A DNA stretch of 64,000 bases from Pyrobaculum islandicum DSM 4184 (GCF_000015205.1 NC_008701.1:248001-312000); one strand, 5' to 3'; positions 27,298-36,342 are shown, counted from the stretch's first letter. Numbers and translations: made by a program. The notes: generated from the letters alone by a model not told the origin.

Positions 27298-28441
27298 CTT
27301 TCCAATAATTCAACCAACTCCTCCGCGTTTCTCACCTCTTTTGCATTTATTTCTACCACATCTGGGTCCTTAAGTGCATGTCCTGTCACCACGGCGACTA
27401 CAGTCCCGCTTAACTTTAATTTAAGCGCGGCGGCTACAGAAGCCGCGCCGGCGGGCTCAGAGCCTACTCCGTCTTTTGACGCTAGCAACTTCTGGGCTTT
27501 TAAAATCTCGCCGTCTGACACAGTTGTGAAAAAGCCCTCTGACTCTCTCACTGCGGCCATAGCCTTAGGCCAATTGATAGGCTTTCCAATTTTAATAGCC
27601 GTAGCCACAGTCTCTGGCTCGTCGATAAAGAAGGGGGTTTTTAAACCTTTTTGCCACGCCGTTGCCAAGGGGGCGGCGCCTTCTGCTTGTACTCCGACCA
27701 TCTTCGGGAGCTTTTTACATAAGCCGAGCTCTCCCAGTTCTTTAAAGCCTTTCCAGATTGCTGAAATATTTCCAGCATTTCCAACAGGCACAATTACATA
27801 GTCTGGACAGCCCAGCTCTTCATATATCTCAAAGGCGAGGGTTTTCTGACCTTCTAACCTCCAGGGGTTAAAGCTGTTGAGGGGATATGCATATTTTGTG
27901 CCGTAGGTCACTACATATTCCAAAGCTTTATCAAACAACCCGCTTACCATTACAAGCTCTGCGCCGTGTAACGCCGCTTGTATCAACTTGCCTCTAGCCA
28001 CATTGCCCCTGGGCAAAACAACATAACACTTTAACCCAGCTCTTGCGGCATACGCTGCCGCAGATGCTGCCGTATTTCCAGTAGAGGCTACAACGACTTT
28101 AGACGCGCCACTTTCTTTAGCTATAGTAACGCCAAGGGCCATACCTCTGTCTTTAAAACTACCCGTGGGGTTCGCCCCCTCGAACTTGATGTATAAGTTT
28201 TCGCCTAGGTTTGATTTCACAAGGGGGGTCATGCCCTCGCCGAGCGAAACGCCGTTTTTAAGCGGCAACATTGAGGCATAGCGCCACACACCTCTGCCTT
28301 TTGGAGCCCAGTATTTATCGCGGACAACTACGTCGAGAAGTCCCCCGCATTTTGGACATCTATATAGCCTAAAGTTCGACGCGTATACAGCCCCGCAGTT
28401 TACACACCTGAGATATGAACTGTCCCCGAAATCCCCTCCAT
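27294..28441 (-). CDS. thrC: Threonine synthase, with an apparent -1 frame break at the start
   Basis: PLP-dependent enzyme that converts phosphohomoserine to threonine. The N-terminal zinc-ribbon-like part has LRCVNCGAVY and LYRCPKCGGLLDV, and GANPTGSFKDRGMALG carries the PLP lysine, VASTGNTAASAAAYAA and VPVGNAGNISAIWKG bind the phosphate. Box A at 28461-28470 points to ATG 28439-28441, but this ATG is one frame off. Read with one extra G in its GGGG tract it becomes MEGDFGDSSYLRCVNCG. The gene frame is open upstream to a TTG at 28505, but that lies before the box A. Coordinates here start at the promoter-supported ATG. Confidence 0.88.
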
Positions 28442-28460
28442 AGCGATTTAGAAAACAGCT

Positions 28461-28470
28461 CTTTATAATC
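28461..28470 (-). promoter_or_regulatory. Box A promoter of the thrC-ask-asd-hom operon
   Basis: Minus strand GATTATAAAG centred near 28465, about 25 bases upstream of ATG 28439-28441. This spacing supports a leaderless start at that ATG and disfavours the TTG at 28505. Confidence 0.5.
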
Positions 28471-28601
28471 TTTTCTATATAGGCGAAGACATAACACCCC
28501 CGCAACTCCGCCTTAGCCCTGTTGATATAGTATATGACACTCGGGAAGTAGGCATGAGATAGAGAGAATATATTCCAAAGAGTGAAGAAAAGATTTATAT
28601 A

Positions 28602-29294
28602 GTGGGCTTATGTGGCGTGTATGGATCTGGGGCCAGAGGGGAAAGTGGGGCGATTTATTTACTCACAGACTCGCCCACAGTTTCTGAAAGATATATAGCA
28701 GATGCGCTTACCTCTAGAGGATTTAATACAGTTATTGTAAATATCTCCGAGACCCCTCTACATAGGATCCCAGGGGTGGCGTTTTTGAGAATAAAGAACC
28801 CATACGCCGCCGTCGTATATGGCTCTTTAGCAGAACATAGTATAAACCCGCCCAGTGGTATTATCGCGGCTTTAAACAGGCTGTCTTGGCTCCCCAAGTT
28901 TGGACCTCCATATGCCGTAGTTTTATCCGACTTCTCTGTAGAGAAGGTGGAGATCGAGAGGCCGTGGGTTCTTTTGACGGCGTGGAAACTAGCCTTAGAT
29001 GGAAGTGTTACCAGCGTCGAGGGAGCGAAAAGCGTGATAGAACATAGGATGTATATGCGGAATCCGCTTGCCAAAGTCTCGGTGGTTATCCCCAAGCCGC
29101 ACCGGCTTGTGTCAATATTTGCGACTATAAAACATGCGTCTGGCCTGGCGGAAGATATTTTATCACATCTAGGGCTTTTCTACGCCAAGATAACACTTGG
29201 AGACTATGGCGGGAAGTTATATGTAGTAGATATAGACCCCGTGCCACCTCTAGAGACTAAAGAAGAGGCCGCCTTGGTGGCCGAATTGATATGA
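28602..29294 (+). CDS. Degenerate LysX/ArgX-like ATP-grasp protein
   Basis: About 225-230 residues, shorter than LysX (about 280). GAIYLLTDSPTVSERYIADA matches the N-terminal domain. ERPWVLLTAWKL stands where LysX has KPvxGSWGRL, EGAKSVIEHRMYMRNPL matches the following helix, and YVVDIDPVPPLE replaces the metal-binding EVN loop. ATP-grasp hallmarks are therefore lost. Start is uncertain: GTG 28602 or 28617 are in frame, while the box A (GATTTATAT, 28592-28600) points to ATG 28621 in the wrong frame. One extra G in the GGGG before CGATTTATT would give MDLGPEGKVGAIYLL. The stop overlaps lysY by 4 bases. It may be a structural or regulatory partner, or a decaying gene. Confidence 0.65.
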   Translation: MGLCGVYGSGARGESGAIYLLTDSPTVSERYIADALTSRGFNTVIVNISETPLHRIPGVAFLRIKNPYAAVVYGSLAEHSINPPSGIIAALNRLSWLPKFGPPYAVVLSDFSVEKVEIERPWVLLTAWKLALDGSVTSVEGAKSVIEHRMYMRNPLAKVSVVIPKPHRLVSIFATIKHASGLAEDILSHLGLFYAKITLGDYGGKLYVVDIDPVPPLETKEEAALVAELI

Positions 29295-30349
29295 AGAAGG
29301 TCTGTATCGTTGGGGCCTCTGGTTTTACCGGCGGCGAGCTTTTACGCATATTGTTACAACACAGAGGAGTAGAGATCGTCTGCGCCACCTCTAGGAGGTT
29401 CAAAGGGGAGTATGTATATAGGGTCCACCCTAACCTCAGGGGCTTCACCCAGCTGAAGTTTGTAGAGCCCTCCATAGACGTAGCGCTGAAAGCCGACGTG
29501 GTCTTCCTCGCGCTTCCCCACGGCGAGTCAGTGAAGTGGGTGCCCAAGCTCTACGAGTCGGGGGTGGCCGTCTTTGACCTAAGCGCCGACTTCCGGCTTA
29601 AAGATCCCAACGCCTACGTTGAGTGGTACAAATGGCCGCAGCCCCACCCATATCCCGACCTCCTCCAGAAGGCCGTCTACGGCCAACCTGAGCTACACCG
29701 CGACGAACTCGTCGGTGCTAAGCTAGTGGCTGTACCGGGATGTATGGCGACTGCTTCAATTCTAATGTTGGCGCCTCTGGCAAAATTCGGCTTGTTAAGC
29801 GACACACCTCCTGTGGTAGACGCCAAGATAGGATCTAGCGGAGCCGGCGCTGAGGGGTCGGTTGTAGATCTCCACAGCTTTAGGACTTACGTCGTTAGGC
29901 CTTACGAACCTGTCCACCACCGCCACATCGCTGAGATAGAACAAGAGCTCACAAGACTTGCGGGCAGAAAGGTGCGTATCGCCTTTACGCCACATGCCGT
30001 CGATATAGTACGTGGCATATTTACAACAGGCCATGTATATGTTGAAAAACTTCCAAGCGAGACAGATATGTGGAGATACTACAGAGCTCTATATGGCGAT
30101 TCGAAATTTATACGGATTGTGAAAGATAGGCTGGGCATCTCGAGGTATCCCAATGTGAAGTATGTACTTGGCACAAATATAGTAGATCTCGGCTTTGAAT
30201 TAGACCCACGGCTGAATAGAGTGGTCACATTTGCCGCAATTGACAACTTAGTACGTGGCGCGGCTGGACAAGCTGTACAGGCGTTTAATATAGCTATGGG
30301 CTTTCCAGAGGACGAGGGATTGAGACAAATACCTATAGCTCCGCTATGA
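29291..30349 (+). CDS. lysY: LysW/OrfW-linked semialdehyde dehydrogenase (LysY/ArgC)
   Basis: 352 residues, N-acetyl-gamma-glutamyl-phosphate reductase family. [15 protein letters not shown] binds NADPH and [20 protein letters not shown] holds the catalytic cysteine. [12 protein letters not shown] contains the active-site His. With lysW and lysZ adjacent, the substrate is expected to be the aminoadipyl or glutamyl phosphate carried on LysW rather than an acetylated amino acid. It is coupled to the LysX-like gene upstream and overlaps lysZ by 4 bases. Confidence 0.9.
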   Translation: MKKVCIVGASGFTGGELLRILLQHRGVEIVCATSRRFKGEYVYRVHPNLRGFTQLKFVEPSIDVALKADVVFLALPHGESVKWVPKLYESGVAVFDLSADFRLKDPNAYVEWYKWPQPHPYPDLLQKAVYGQPELHRDELVGAKLVAVPGCMATASILMLAPLAKFGLLSDTPPVVDAKIGSSGAGAEGSVVDLHSFRTYVVRPYEPVHHRHIAEIEQELTRLAGRKVRIAFTPHAVDIVRGIFTTGHVYVEKLPSETDMWRYYRALYGDSKFIRIVKDRLGISRYPNVKYVLGTNIVDLGFELDPRLNRVVTFAAIDNLVRGAAGQAVQAFNIAMGFPEDEGLRQIPIAPL

Positions 30350-31131
30350 TTGTTATAAAAGTCGGCGGCTCAGTAGTTTGTAAAGACGTCTCTAAAGTAA
30401 TACAGAACTTGCCTAAATATGCAGATAGAGCCATAATAGTTCACGGGGGAGGTTGTTTAGTAAATGAGATGTTAAAGAGACTTGGGATAGAGCCGAAGTT
30501 TTTAACTCACCCCGGGGGTTTAACCAGCCGTTATACAGACTTGGAGACGCTTAAGGTTTTTGTAATGGCTATGTCTTGGATAAATAAACAGATTGTCGCT
30601 TCTCTACACGCGCTTGGCGTAGAAGCGCTTGGTCTCACTGGGGCTGATCTCGGCGTTGTAAGAGCGAAGCGGAAAGAAAAAGTTCTTATAGTAGACGAGA
30701 GGGGGAGGCAGAGAGTTGTAGACGGGGGGTATGTGGGGAGGGTAGTCCATATAGCTGCCGATAGACTTAAGCCGCCGCCTCTAAAAGTGCTTTCTCCCAT
30801 AGCGGTGTCAGAAAAGGGCGAGCTTCTCAACGTAGATGGAGATCAACTCGCCTTTGATGTGGCAAAGGCAGTTGGCGCCAGGCAGTTGGTTTTACTAAGC
30901 GACGTCGACGGCCTTATAATAGGCGGGAGAGTTGTGCCTCACCTAACGGCAGAGGAGGCGGAGGAGTTGGTAAAAAGCGAAGAGGTGAGGGGAGGTATGA
31001 AGAGGAAATTGCTTATGGCTGCAGAAGCTGCAAAGAGCGGCATAGAGGTTGTAATTTCCAACGGCCTTGTGGAAAACCCAATAGACGTTGCGCTTAACGG
31101 ATCTGGGACTCATATTGTAAAAAACTTGTAG
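30346..31131 (+). CDS. lysZ: LysW-linked aminoadipate/glutamate kinase (LysZ/ArgB)
   Basis: 261 residues, amino acid kinase family. [16 protein letters not shown] is the nucleotide-binding start, [13 protein letters not shown] is the glycine-rich substrate loop, and [20 protein letters not shown] with [17 protein letters not shown] completes the ATP site. It phosphorylates the side-chain carboxylate of the LysW-attached amino acid. It is coupled to lysY. Whether it serves lysine, arginine or both cannot be decided here; both routes share enzymes in several archaea. Confidence 0.9.
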   Translation: MIVIKVGGSVVCKDVSKVIQNLPKYADRAIIVHGGGCLVNEMLKRLGIEPKFLTHPGGLTSRYTDLETLKVFVMAMSWINKQIVASLHALGVEALGLTGADLGVVRAKRKEKVLIVDERGRQRVVDGGYVGRVVHIAADRLKPPPLKVLSPIAVSEKGELLNVDGDQLAFDVAKAVGARQLVLLSDVDGLIIGGRVVPHLTAEEAEELVKSEEVRGGMKRKLLMAAEAAKSGIEVVISNGLVENPIDVALNGSGTHIVKNL

Positions 31132-31169
31132 TAATTTATAAAAGTTTATAAAGAACATGTTATGGAGAA

Positions 31170-31180
31170 AAATTTATATA
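31170..31180 (+). promoter_or_regulatory. Box A promoter of lysW
   Basis: AAATTTATATA is centred about 25 bases before ATG 31201. lysW therefore has its own leaderless promoter, in line with the need for more carrier protein than enzyme. Confidence 0.55.
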
Positions 31181-31200
31181 CTAGTTAAGTCTTACTGATC

Positions 31201-31386
31201 ATGGCGACACAAAAACTAGTGGTAAAATGCAACGTCTGTGGGACAGAGTTTGAACTACCAGAGGATGTTATGGATGGCGAAATAACTAGTTGTCCCACCT
31301 GCGGCGCGAGATATATCGTTAGAATCAAGGGAGGCGCTGTGTCGCTAGAGGAATTTAAAGGCGATGTGGAAGACTATGGCGAGTAA
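31201..31386 (+). CDS. lysW: Amino-group carrier protein LysW
   Basis: 61 residues. CNVCGTEFELPEDVMDGEIT and SCPTCGARYIV form a zinc ribbon with two CxxC pairs. The acidic C-terminus ends EDYGE, the conserved EDWGE-type tail. The gamma-carboxylate of the last Glu is linked to the amino group of aminoadipate or glutamate and so protects it during biosynthesis. The tail must be free, so the TAA at 31384-31386 is probably a true stop although argG follows in the same frame. Confidence 0.93.
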   Translation: MATQKLVVKCNVCGTEFELPEDVMDGEITSCPTCGARYIVRIKGGAVSLEEFKGDVEDYGE

Positions 31387-32589
31387 ATCGGGGCGAGTAA
31401 GATAGTCCTCGCCTACTCCGGCGGCCTCGACACCACCGTAGCTATTAGGTGGCTTAAGGAGAAATTTAACGCCGAGATATATACAGTAACTGTTGACGTA
31501 GGCCAAGAGGAGGATTTTACAAAAATTGAGGAGCGCGCCTATAAGGCGGGGGCTACTCAACACTTCTATATAGATGCCAAGAGAGAATTTGCCGAAGAGT
31601 ATATAACACGTGCCATCCTGATGAACGGCATGTACGAAGGGCTGTACCCCTTGGGCACTGCTCTTGCCAGACCTCTAATTGCAGCTAAGGCGGTAGATGT
31701 GGCGCGGAGAGTTGGTGCAGATGCCATAGCCCACGGCTCTACTAGCAAGGGCAACGACCAAGTGAGGTTTGACGTAACTGTCAAAGCCCTTGCGCCAGAC
31801 CTAAAGATCATCGCCCCTGCGAGAATATGGGGTATGACGCGGGCTGAGGAAATTGAATACGCCAGGAGACACGGCTTACCCATCAGCGAGGAGCACAAGA
31901 AGTATAGTATTGACGACAACTTATGGAGCCGGTCTATCGAAGGAGGGCCTCTAGACGACCCCATGGCCGAGCCAGGAGAAGACGCCTTCAAATGGACTGT
32001 CTCCCCTGAAAAGGCGCCACAAGAGCCTGTCTATATTACCATAGGTTTTAAAAACGGCATACCAACCTCAATAAACGGGGAGAAGATGGACATGGTATCT
32101 CTCGTTACAACTCTGAACCACATAGGCGGAGCCCACGGAGTGGGGCGTATAGACCATATCGAAAATAGGCTCGTCGGCTTCAAAAGCAGAGAAGTCTACG
32201 AGGCACCCGCCGCCGTGATATTATTCCACGCCCATAGAGACTTAGAAAAGCTCGTACTGACGCCGCGGGAACTTAGGTTTAAACACCACGTCCTAGACCC
32301 CCAGTGGGCCGACTTAGTGTACCAAGGCTTATGGGTAGAGCCACTCCGTAACGCACTTGAAAAAGCCGCAAAAGAGATGGAAAGATGGGCCACAGGGGAG
32401 GTGAGAGTTAAGCTCTATAAGGGCTCTGTACAAATCGTGGGCCGCGACTCGCCATACGGCGGCTACAGCAAGGAGCTTGCTGACTACAGCGCCGGGTGGT
32501 ACCCCAGCGACGAAGAAGCTAGAGGATTCATCGAGATATGGAGTCTCCACTCGCTGACTGCCCTTAGGAAGAGACAGAACAAGCTCTAA
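31376..32589 (+). CDS. argG: Argininosuccinate synthase, with an apparent -1 frame break near the start
   Basis: About 404 residues. [20 protein letters not shown] is the N-terminal PP-loop that binds [16 protein letters not shown] and [18 protein letters not shown] are further signatures. It joins citrulline and aspartate. The coding frame extends back to the TAA of lysW without any ATG, GTG or TTG, so no normal start exists in frame. An ATG at 31376, overlapping the end of lysW, runs MASKSG in the adjacent frame. One extra G in the GGGG tract at 31390-31393 would give [17 protein letters not shown]. Thus either a missing base or a -1 frameshift on GGG is needed. An ATG at 31621 would remove the ATP site and is not credible. 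Confidence 0.88.
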
Positions 32590-32617
32590 GGAATATAGTC
32601 TATATATCTGAGATAAG

Positions 32618-32626
32618 GTTTTATAT
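32618..32626 (+). promoter_or_regulatory. Box A promoter of the small zinc-ribbon gene
   Basis: TTTTATATT is centred about 25 bases before ATG 32647, consistent with leaderless transcription of the zinc-ribbon gene and argH. Confidence 0.5.
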
Positions 32627-32646
32627 TGTATATTTTTCTAGGGGCG

Positions 32647-32805
32647 ATGGGGCAAAGAACAGTAGTATGTCCCAACTGCAAAAGACCTGTAAAGCCGGTA
32701 GAATGCGGTCGGAAGAACCAGACTAAGAGATATGTAGTTGTAACCTACTGCTGTCCAAAATGCGGCGTCGAGCTTCTAACAGAAAGACTAGAAATACCAA
32801 CATAG
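32647..32805 (+). CDS. Small zinc-ribbon protein
   Basis: 52 residues from ATG 32647: a CPNCKRPVKPVECG segment, then YCCPKCGVELL. Four to six cysteines in two CxxC groups make a zinc ribbon. It is not LysW, because the acidic EDWGE-type tail is missing. It lies between argG and argH, 12 bases before argH, with its own box A. Function unknown; a role as carrier is excluded by its C-terminus (ERLEIPT), a role in nucleic acid binding is possible. Confidence 0.7.
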   Translation: MGQRTVVCPNCKRPVKPVECGRKNQTKRYVVVTYCCPKCGVELLTERLEIPT

Positions 32806-32816
32806 TTCTTTCTATC

Positions 32817-34106
32817 ATGTCTTTTTACAGGTCTTGGATTGGCGAAGAGGGAGAGTTGATAAAGAGATATACGTCGAGTATTAAAGACGACGTAGAAATA
32901 GCGGAGGAAGTCATAAAGGTGATGGAGGCACATGTCAAACATCTGGCTGAGGTCGGCATCATGCCTAAAGAGGCGGCAGACGCCATTTTAAAAACGCTTA
33001 AAGAGGCGACTCCAGAGCAGTTGTTAAGTAGCGAGTTTGAAGATATACACGAGGCTCTTGAAAAATGGCTGATAGACCGGCTTGGGGAAGAGACCGCGGG
33101 GTGGGTTGGATTAGGCCGCTCTCGTAATGACCACGTCGCTGCGGCTATTAGGCTAGCCGCCCTTAGAAAAGCCAGCGCGCTTAGAAAAAATGTGGAGAAG
33201 ATGAGATGTATCCTTGCCAAAAAGGCGCTAGAGTATGCAGACTGCGCCATGCCAAGCTTCACCCACTTCCAGCCTGCACAAGCCATAACCTTTGGACACT
33301 ACCTCTTAGCTGTAGACGAGCTGGCGGCTGAATTCCTCCACGTTTTAAAAGCCGTTGAAAAACTCCTCAAAAGATCGCCGCTTGGAGCAGGACCGGCGGG
33401 AGGCACAAGGACGCCCATAGACCGCGAGAGACTCGCCAAACTAGCCGGTTTTGAAGATGTTGTAGAAAACGCCTTGTACGCCTCTGGAAGCCGCTTTTTC
33501 GCCCTAGCCCTAGCCTCGGCTGTCGTATCTTTTCTAACAGAGCTGTCACGTACCGTAGACGACTTAATTAGGTGGAACAGCCCCCTCGTGGGGTATGTGG
33601 CGGCTCCAGACAGTCACGTCTCGACGAGTAGTATAATGCCGCACAAGAGAAATTTAGTGACACTAGAGGTGTTTAGAGCCAGAGCCGCAGAGGCCCTCGG
33701 CCATCTCACAGCGCTCAACGCCGTAGTTATGAAAATTGGGCTGGGCTACAGTTTAGACTTGCAAGAGGCCACGAGACACCTCTGGGCCGTGTTAAATATG
33801 GCGACTGAAGGCGTAGAGATATTTATAGACTTTCTAGAAAAAATGTCGTTTAACTGCGTCAAGGCTAGAGAAGATGCCGAAAGATACCACTCCACGTCTT
33901 CAGACACCGCAGAGACAATAGCTCTAAGCGGTGTGCCCTTCCGCAAGGCCTACTTCCAACTCGCAAAAGAAATCAAAGAGGGGACGGCAAGACTTATGTC
34001 GATAGAGGAGGCCCTCCAGAGGCCAACCCGCGGCTCGGCAAACCCAGAAGAGGTAAAAAAAGCCGCCTCAACACGGCTTGTATTCTGCAGAGAAAAACCA
34101 CTCTAG
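32817..34106 (+). CDS. argH: Argininosuccinate lyase
   Basis: 429 residues from ATG 32817 (MSFYRSWIGEEGELIKRYTS). The frame is open further upstream inside the zinc-ribbon gene but that part has no family similarity. VGLGRSRNDHVAAAIRLAAL, MPSFTHFQPAQAITFGHYLL and SSIMPHKRNLVTLEVFRARA, the fumarase/aspartase superfamily signature with the catalytic serine loop, identify it. It splits argininosuccinate into arginine and fumarate, completing the arginine route with argG. Confidence 0.93.
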   Translation: MSFYRSWIGEEGELIKRYTSSIKDDVEIAEEVIKVMEAHVKHLAEVGIMPKEAADAILKTLKEATPEQLLSSEFEDIHEALEKWLIDRLGEETAGWVGLGRSRNDHVAAAIRLAALRKASALRKNVEKMRCILAKKALEYADCAMPSFTHFQPAQAITFGHYLLAVDELAAEFLHVLKAVEKLLKRSPLGAGPAGGTRTPIDRERLAKLAGFEDVVENALYASGSRFFALALASAVVSFLTELSRTVDDLIRWNSPLVGYVAAPDSHVSTSSIMPHKRNLVTLEVFRARAAEALGHLTALNAVVMKIGLGYSLDLQEATRHLWAVLNMATEGVEIFIDFLEKMSFNCVKAREDAERYHSTSSDTAETIALSGVPFRKAYFQLAKEIKEGTARLMSIEEALQRPTRGSANPEEVKKAASTRLVFCREKPL

Positions 34107-34538
34107 CAATTCCTTTTATACAAACTTTTCAACTCTTTTCAGTTCCTATTTCAACAAGAATAATTATTACTACTTACTTAACTCTTGAAGCGAGTCAACT
34201 CTCTTGACCTTATAGCTTTATACGTCCAGAGATTGTTTGTACTACGCCTTTAACTTCTGGCACCCGATGTGTACACTAAACGACTTCCTCAACGTAGCAG
34301 TTGAATTAGGAGTTAATTTCGTTGCCGCGAGGCAATTGGATAAATCACGGCGACGACTTTTCTTGTTTTGGATGCCCTCTACACGTCCGCGTACATTTGT
34401 ATACCGTGTGGCGCGAAATGCCGAGCGCCCATGTAGTCGAGCCCGGCGACAAGCCAAGGACGAGCAACCGACAGACGACGTCTCTGAGCTTGTACATAGG
34501 CGAGTCACCGTCGTAGAAGAAAAGCGAGAAGAAGACAT
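34107..34538. other. Intergenic region without a recognised gene
   Basis: About 430 bases after argH, beginning AT-rich and becoming mixed. No frame shows family similarity and the open frames present lack consistent coding character. It ends at a GC-rich TnpB right-end copy, so it is probably old insertion flank. Confidence 0.5.
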
Positions 34539-34901
34539 GCGGGTTTGCTCCCCTGTTCTTTCACTGGCCTTCCCCGGGGAGCTCGGGGCGCGCCCGGAGC
34601 CGTGGCCCCGGACATGGGGATCCGGCTGTGCCTGGGCGGACGGGCTCGACAGGCGCAACAGCCGGCCGGATCCCCAAGGCCGGTTGGCCCATGGGCGAAA
34701 GGGCTTACGATTTTAAAAGTGGGGTGGTTCGGGGTGGAGAAGCGGGTTGTTTCTGAAGAAGCTCCCAGTGGCACTTTTTGTCCCATATCAAGGGGATGTT
34801 GTCTCTGTAGTCCGAGAAGCCGCATGTTAGACGACGCATTATGCGGTTTTTCTCCTCTGCCATCTTGGCTTCGCAACGGAGACAGACTGTTGAATACAGC
34901 C
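34539..34901 (-). mobile_element. TnpB 3'-end remnant, minus orientation
   Basis: 34738-34901 in minus orientation corresponds to the C-terminal zinc-ribbon/RuvC-III part of the intact tnpB (compare 39100-39290), with changed codons. 34539-34737 is GC-rich and matches the 3' flank of the other copies: CCCCTGTTCTTTCACTGGCC aligns with CCCCTATCTTTCTCTTGGCC at 48540. It abuts a second TnpB fragment of opposite orientation at about 34901. The two are joined at their truncated coding ends. Confidence 0.7.
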
Positions 34902-35428
34902 GCCGTCGTGGTTGACGCGATGGAGGACGACGCGTACCGAGAGCTCAAGGAGGATAGTTGGAGGGGAGAGAAGAAACATCTCCTCGACGGCCTCGGCCAG
35001 CTGAGGAGGAGATTGAAGAAGCTGACTCAGTGGCACGGTCTTCTGTATCTGGAAGAGAGGTTGTATTCGACCATCTGTCCGAAGCGTGGCACAAAGATAG
35101 TGGAGGTAGAAAACCGCGTTATGAAGTGCGCCTGTGGCTTCAAGGCACATAGAGACAACGTCCCCATGACATGGGCAGAGAATAGGTACTGGGAACTACT
35201 CCAGAAGACAAAACAACCCACTTTTTCTACCCTTGCGACCATCAAACTTTTAACCTCGTAACTACTTCTTACGAACAGCGTCTGGCCCCTGGGGCGGCAG
35301 ACGGGGGCGCCAAACTGTTGCGATATAAACGGTTGGCAGACGTCCCCCGTATGACCCGCCCCCTCGCCCCGGCACACCCGAGACGGGCCCCCAAGTCCCC
35401 CAGGGAGGGGCCAAGAGAGAGGTAGGGA
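34902..35428 (+). mobile_element. TnpB 3'-end remnant, plus orientation, with right end
   Basis: The plus strand codes for VVVDAMEDDAYRELKEDSWR through a damaged zinc ribbon (ICPKRGTKIV, where Arg replaces a Cys; MKCACGFKAHRDNVPMTWAE) to LLTS and a stop at 35261. From 35262 to 35428 follows the GC-rich 3' flank with a CGTCTGGCCCC/GGGCGGCAGACG hairpin and AGTCCCCCAGGGAGGGGCCA near the end. The N-terminal two thirds of TnpB are missing. A candidate omega-RNA region is intact but no functional protein is made from this copy. Confidence 0.8.
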
Positions 35429-35531
35429 GACGCGAGGATAACTCCGTCGAGAAAATGTGAACGAAAAATCTCACCGAGAGAGTCTTGACGTGTTTTGCTG
35501 TCGGGAAAATAAAGAGAGGTAGGGGACGTTG

Positions 35532-35828
35532 CTATACGTTTCTTATTAGTGTATCTATTTCTCTTATTGCATCTTCTTCTCCTCCACATTCTACCAGCTG
35601 GATTTTGGCATAGCCTGGTTTTCCGTCGATTTCTTTAACACAGAGGACAACGCCTCTTCTAGTCGGGTGTGTTACTATGTCTATATATGCCCTCGCTATG
35701 CCCGCCGCGAGAGCTTCTGTAAGGACAATCACGTCGCCGCTGTCAAAAAACAAGGCCATCCTTAAATGTTTATGTCCGGTGGGTATAGCGGCGACTACTT
35801 TAACGAGTTTTTTGTCTACTGAGGCCAT
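35532..35828 (-). CDS. Conserved-looking hypothetical protein
   Basis: 98 residues, no family recognised. It reads as a compact alpha/beta protein with alternating hydrophobic strands (VKVVAAIPTGH, HLRMALFFDSGDVIVL, RRGVVLCVKEI) and a charged C-terminus. Its start overlaps the end of the DUF998 gene by 29 bases, so it is translated in the same operon. The frame and composition look coding. Function unknown. Confidence 0.55.
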   Translation of the reverse strand: MASVDKKLVKVVAAIPTGHKHLRMALFFDSGDVIVLTEALAAGIARAYIDIVTHPTRRGVVLCVKEIDGKPGYAKIQLVECGGEEDAIREIDTLIRNV

Positions 35829-36342
35829 ATCTTATGAAATACAGCAACACTGGGTATACTATTAGTCTCTCTAACCCGCCTATTCCAAGCGGAGTTTGGG
35901 TTCTAGGTATGAACAACATGAGAGCGACCAGCGATATGGCTCCCATCGCTATGCCTAGTAATTTATAAATCCCGCCTTTTCTAAACCCCATAATTATGAC
36001 AGTTATTGCGCCGAAGAGAAACGCAATTAATGCAGACACTCCGTGGGGAGTGCCGTAGTCCTCTGGGAATATCCCAACTCCCACCGCCCCCATGGCTGCA
36101 ATTGCGAGTATTGCAGCTCCTAAGGAGCCGAGTTCTTTTCTGAGGAGTGTAGCCGCGGCAAGACCTAATAGGCCGAGGAGAATGACGCTTGTGTTAAAAA
36201 GTGTGGATGTCGGCGCTTTTAAAGCTCCTAGGTCGCTGATGTAGTTATACATTGGGTTGTAGCCGGGGTAGAGCTGTTCTGCAATTAACATTACAACTAT
36301 AAACTGTAAAGAACCTAATACTAAAAGTATTTTGCCGAGCAT
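35800..36342 (-). CDS. DUF998-type membrane protein
   Basis: 180 residues with about six membrane spans. YNPMYNYISDLGALKAPTST is the conserved YNxISDLG motif of the DUF998 family of small membrane proteins, of unknown function. GIFPEDYGTPHGVSAL is also typical (FPED...HG). It lies upstream of the hypothetical gene in one transcription unit and diverges from the ABC importer operon. An AT-rich region at 36343-36400 likely holds both promoters. Confidence 0.75.
   Translation of the reverse strand: MLGKILLVLGSLQFIVVMLIAEQLYPGYNPMYNYISDLGALKAPTSTLFNTSVILLGLLGLAAATLLRKELGSLGAAILAIAAMGAVGVGIFPEDYGTPHGVSALIAFLFGAITVIIMGFRKGGIYKLLGIAMGAISLVALMLFIPRTQTPLGIGGLERLIVYPVLLYFIRYGLSRQKTR

Noticed and set aside
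31201-32589. LysW-ArgG fusion by stop-codon readthrough
   Set aside because: The LysW tail EDYGE must have a free C-terminus for its carrier role. The ATG at 31376 with a frameshift explains argG better.
34237-34716. Open frame of 159 codons on the plus strand
   Set aside because: Arg-rich composition, no family, and the second half is within a TnpB right end in opposite orientation.
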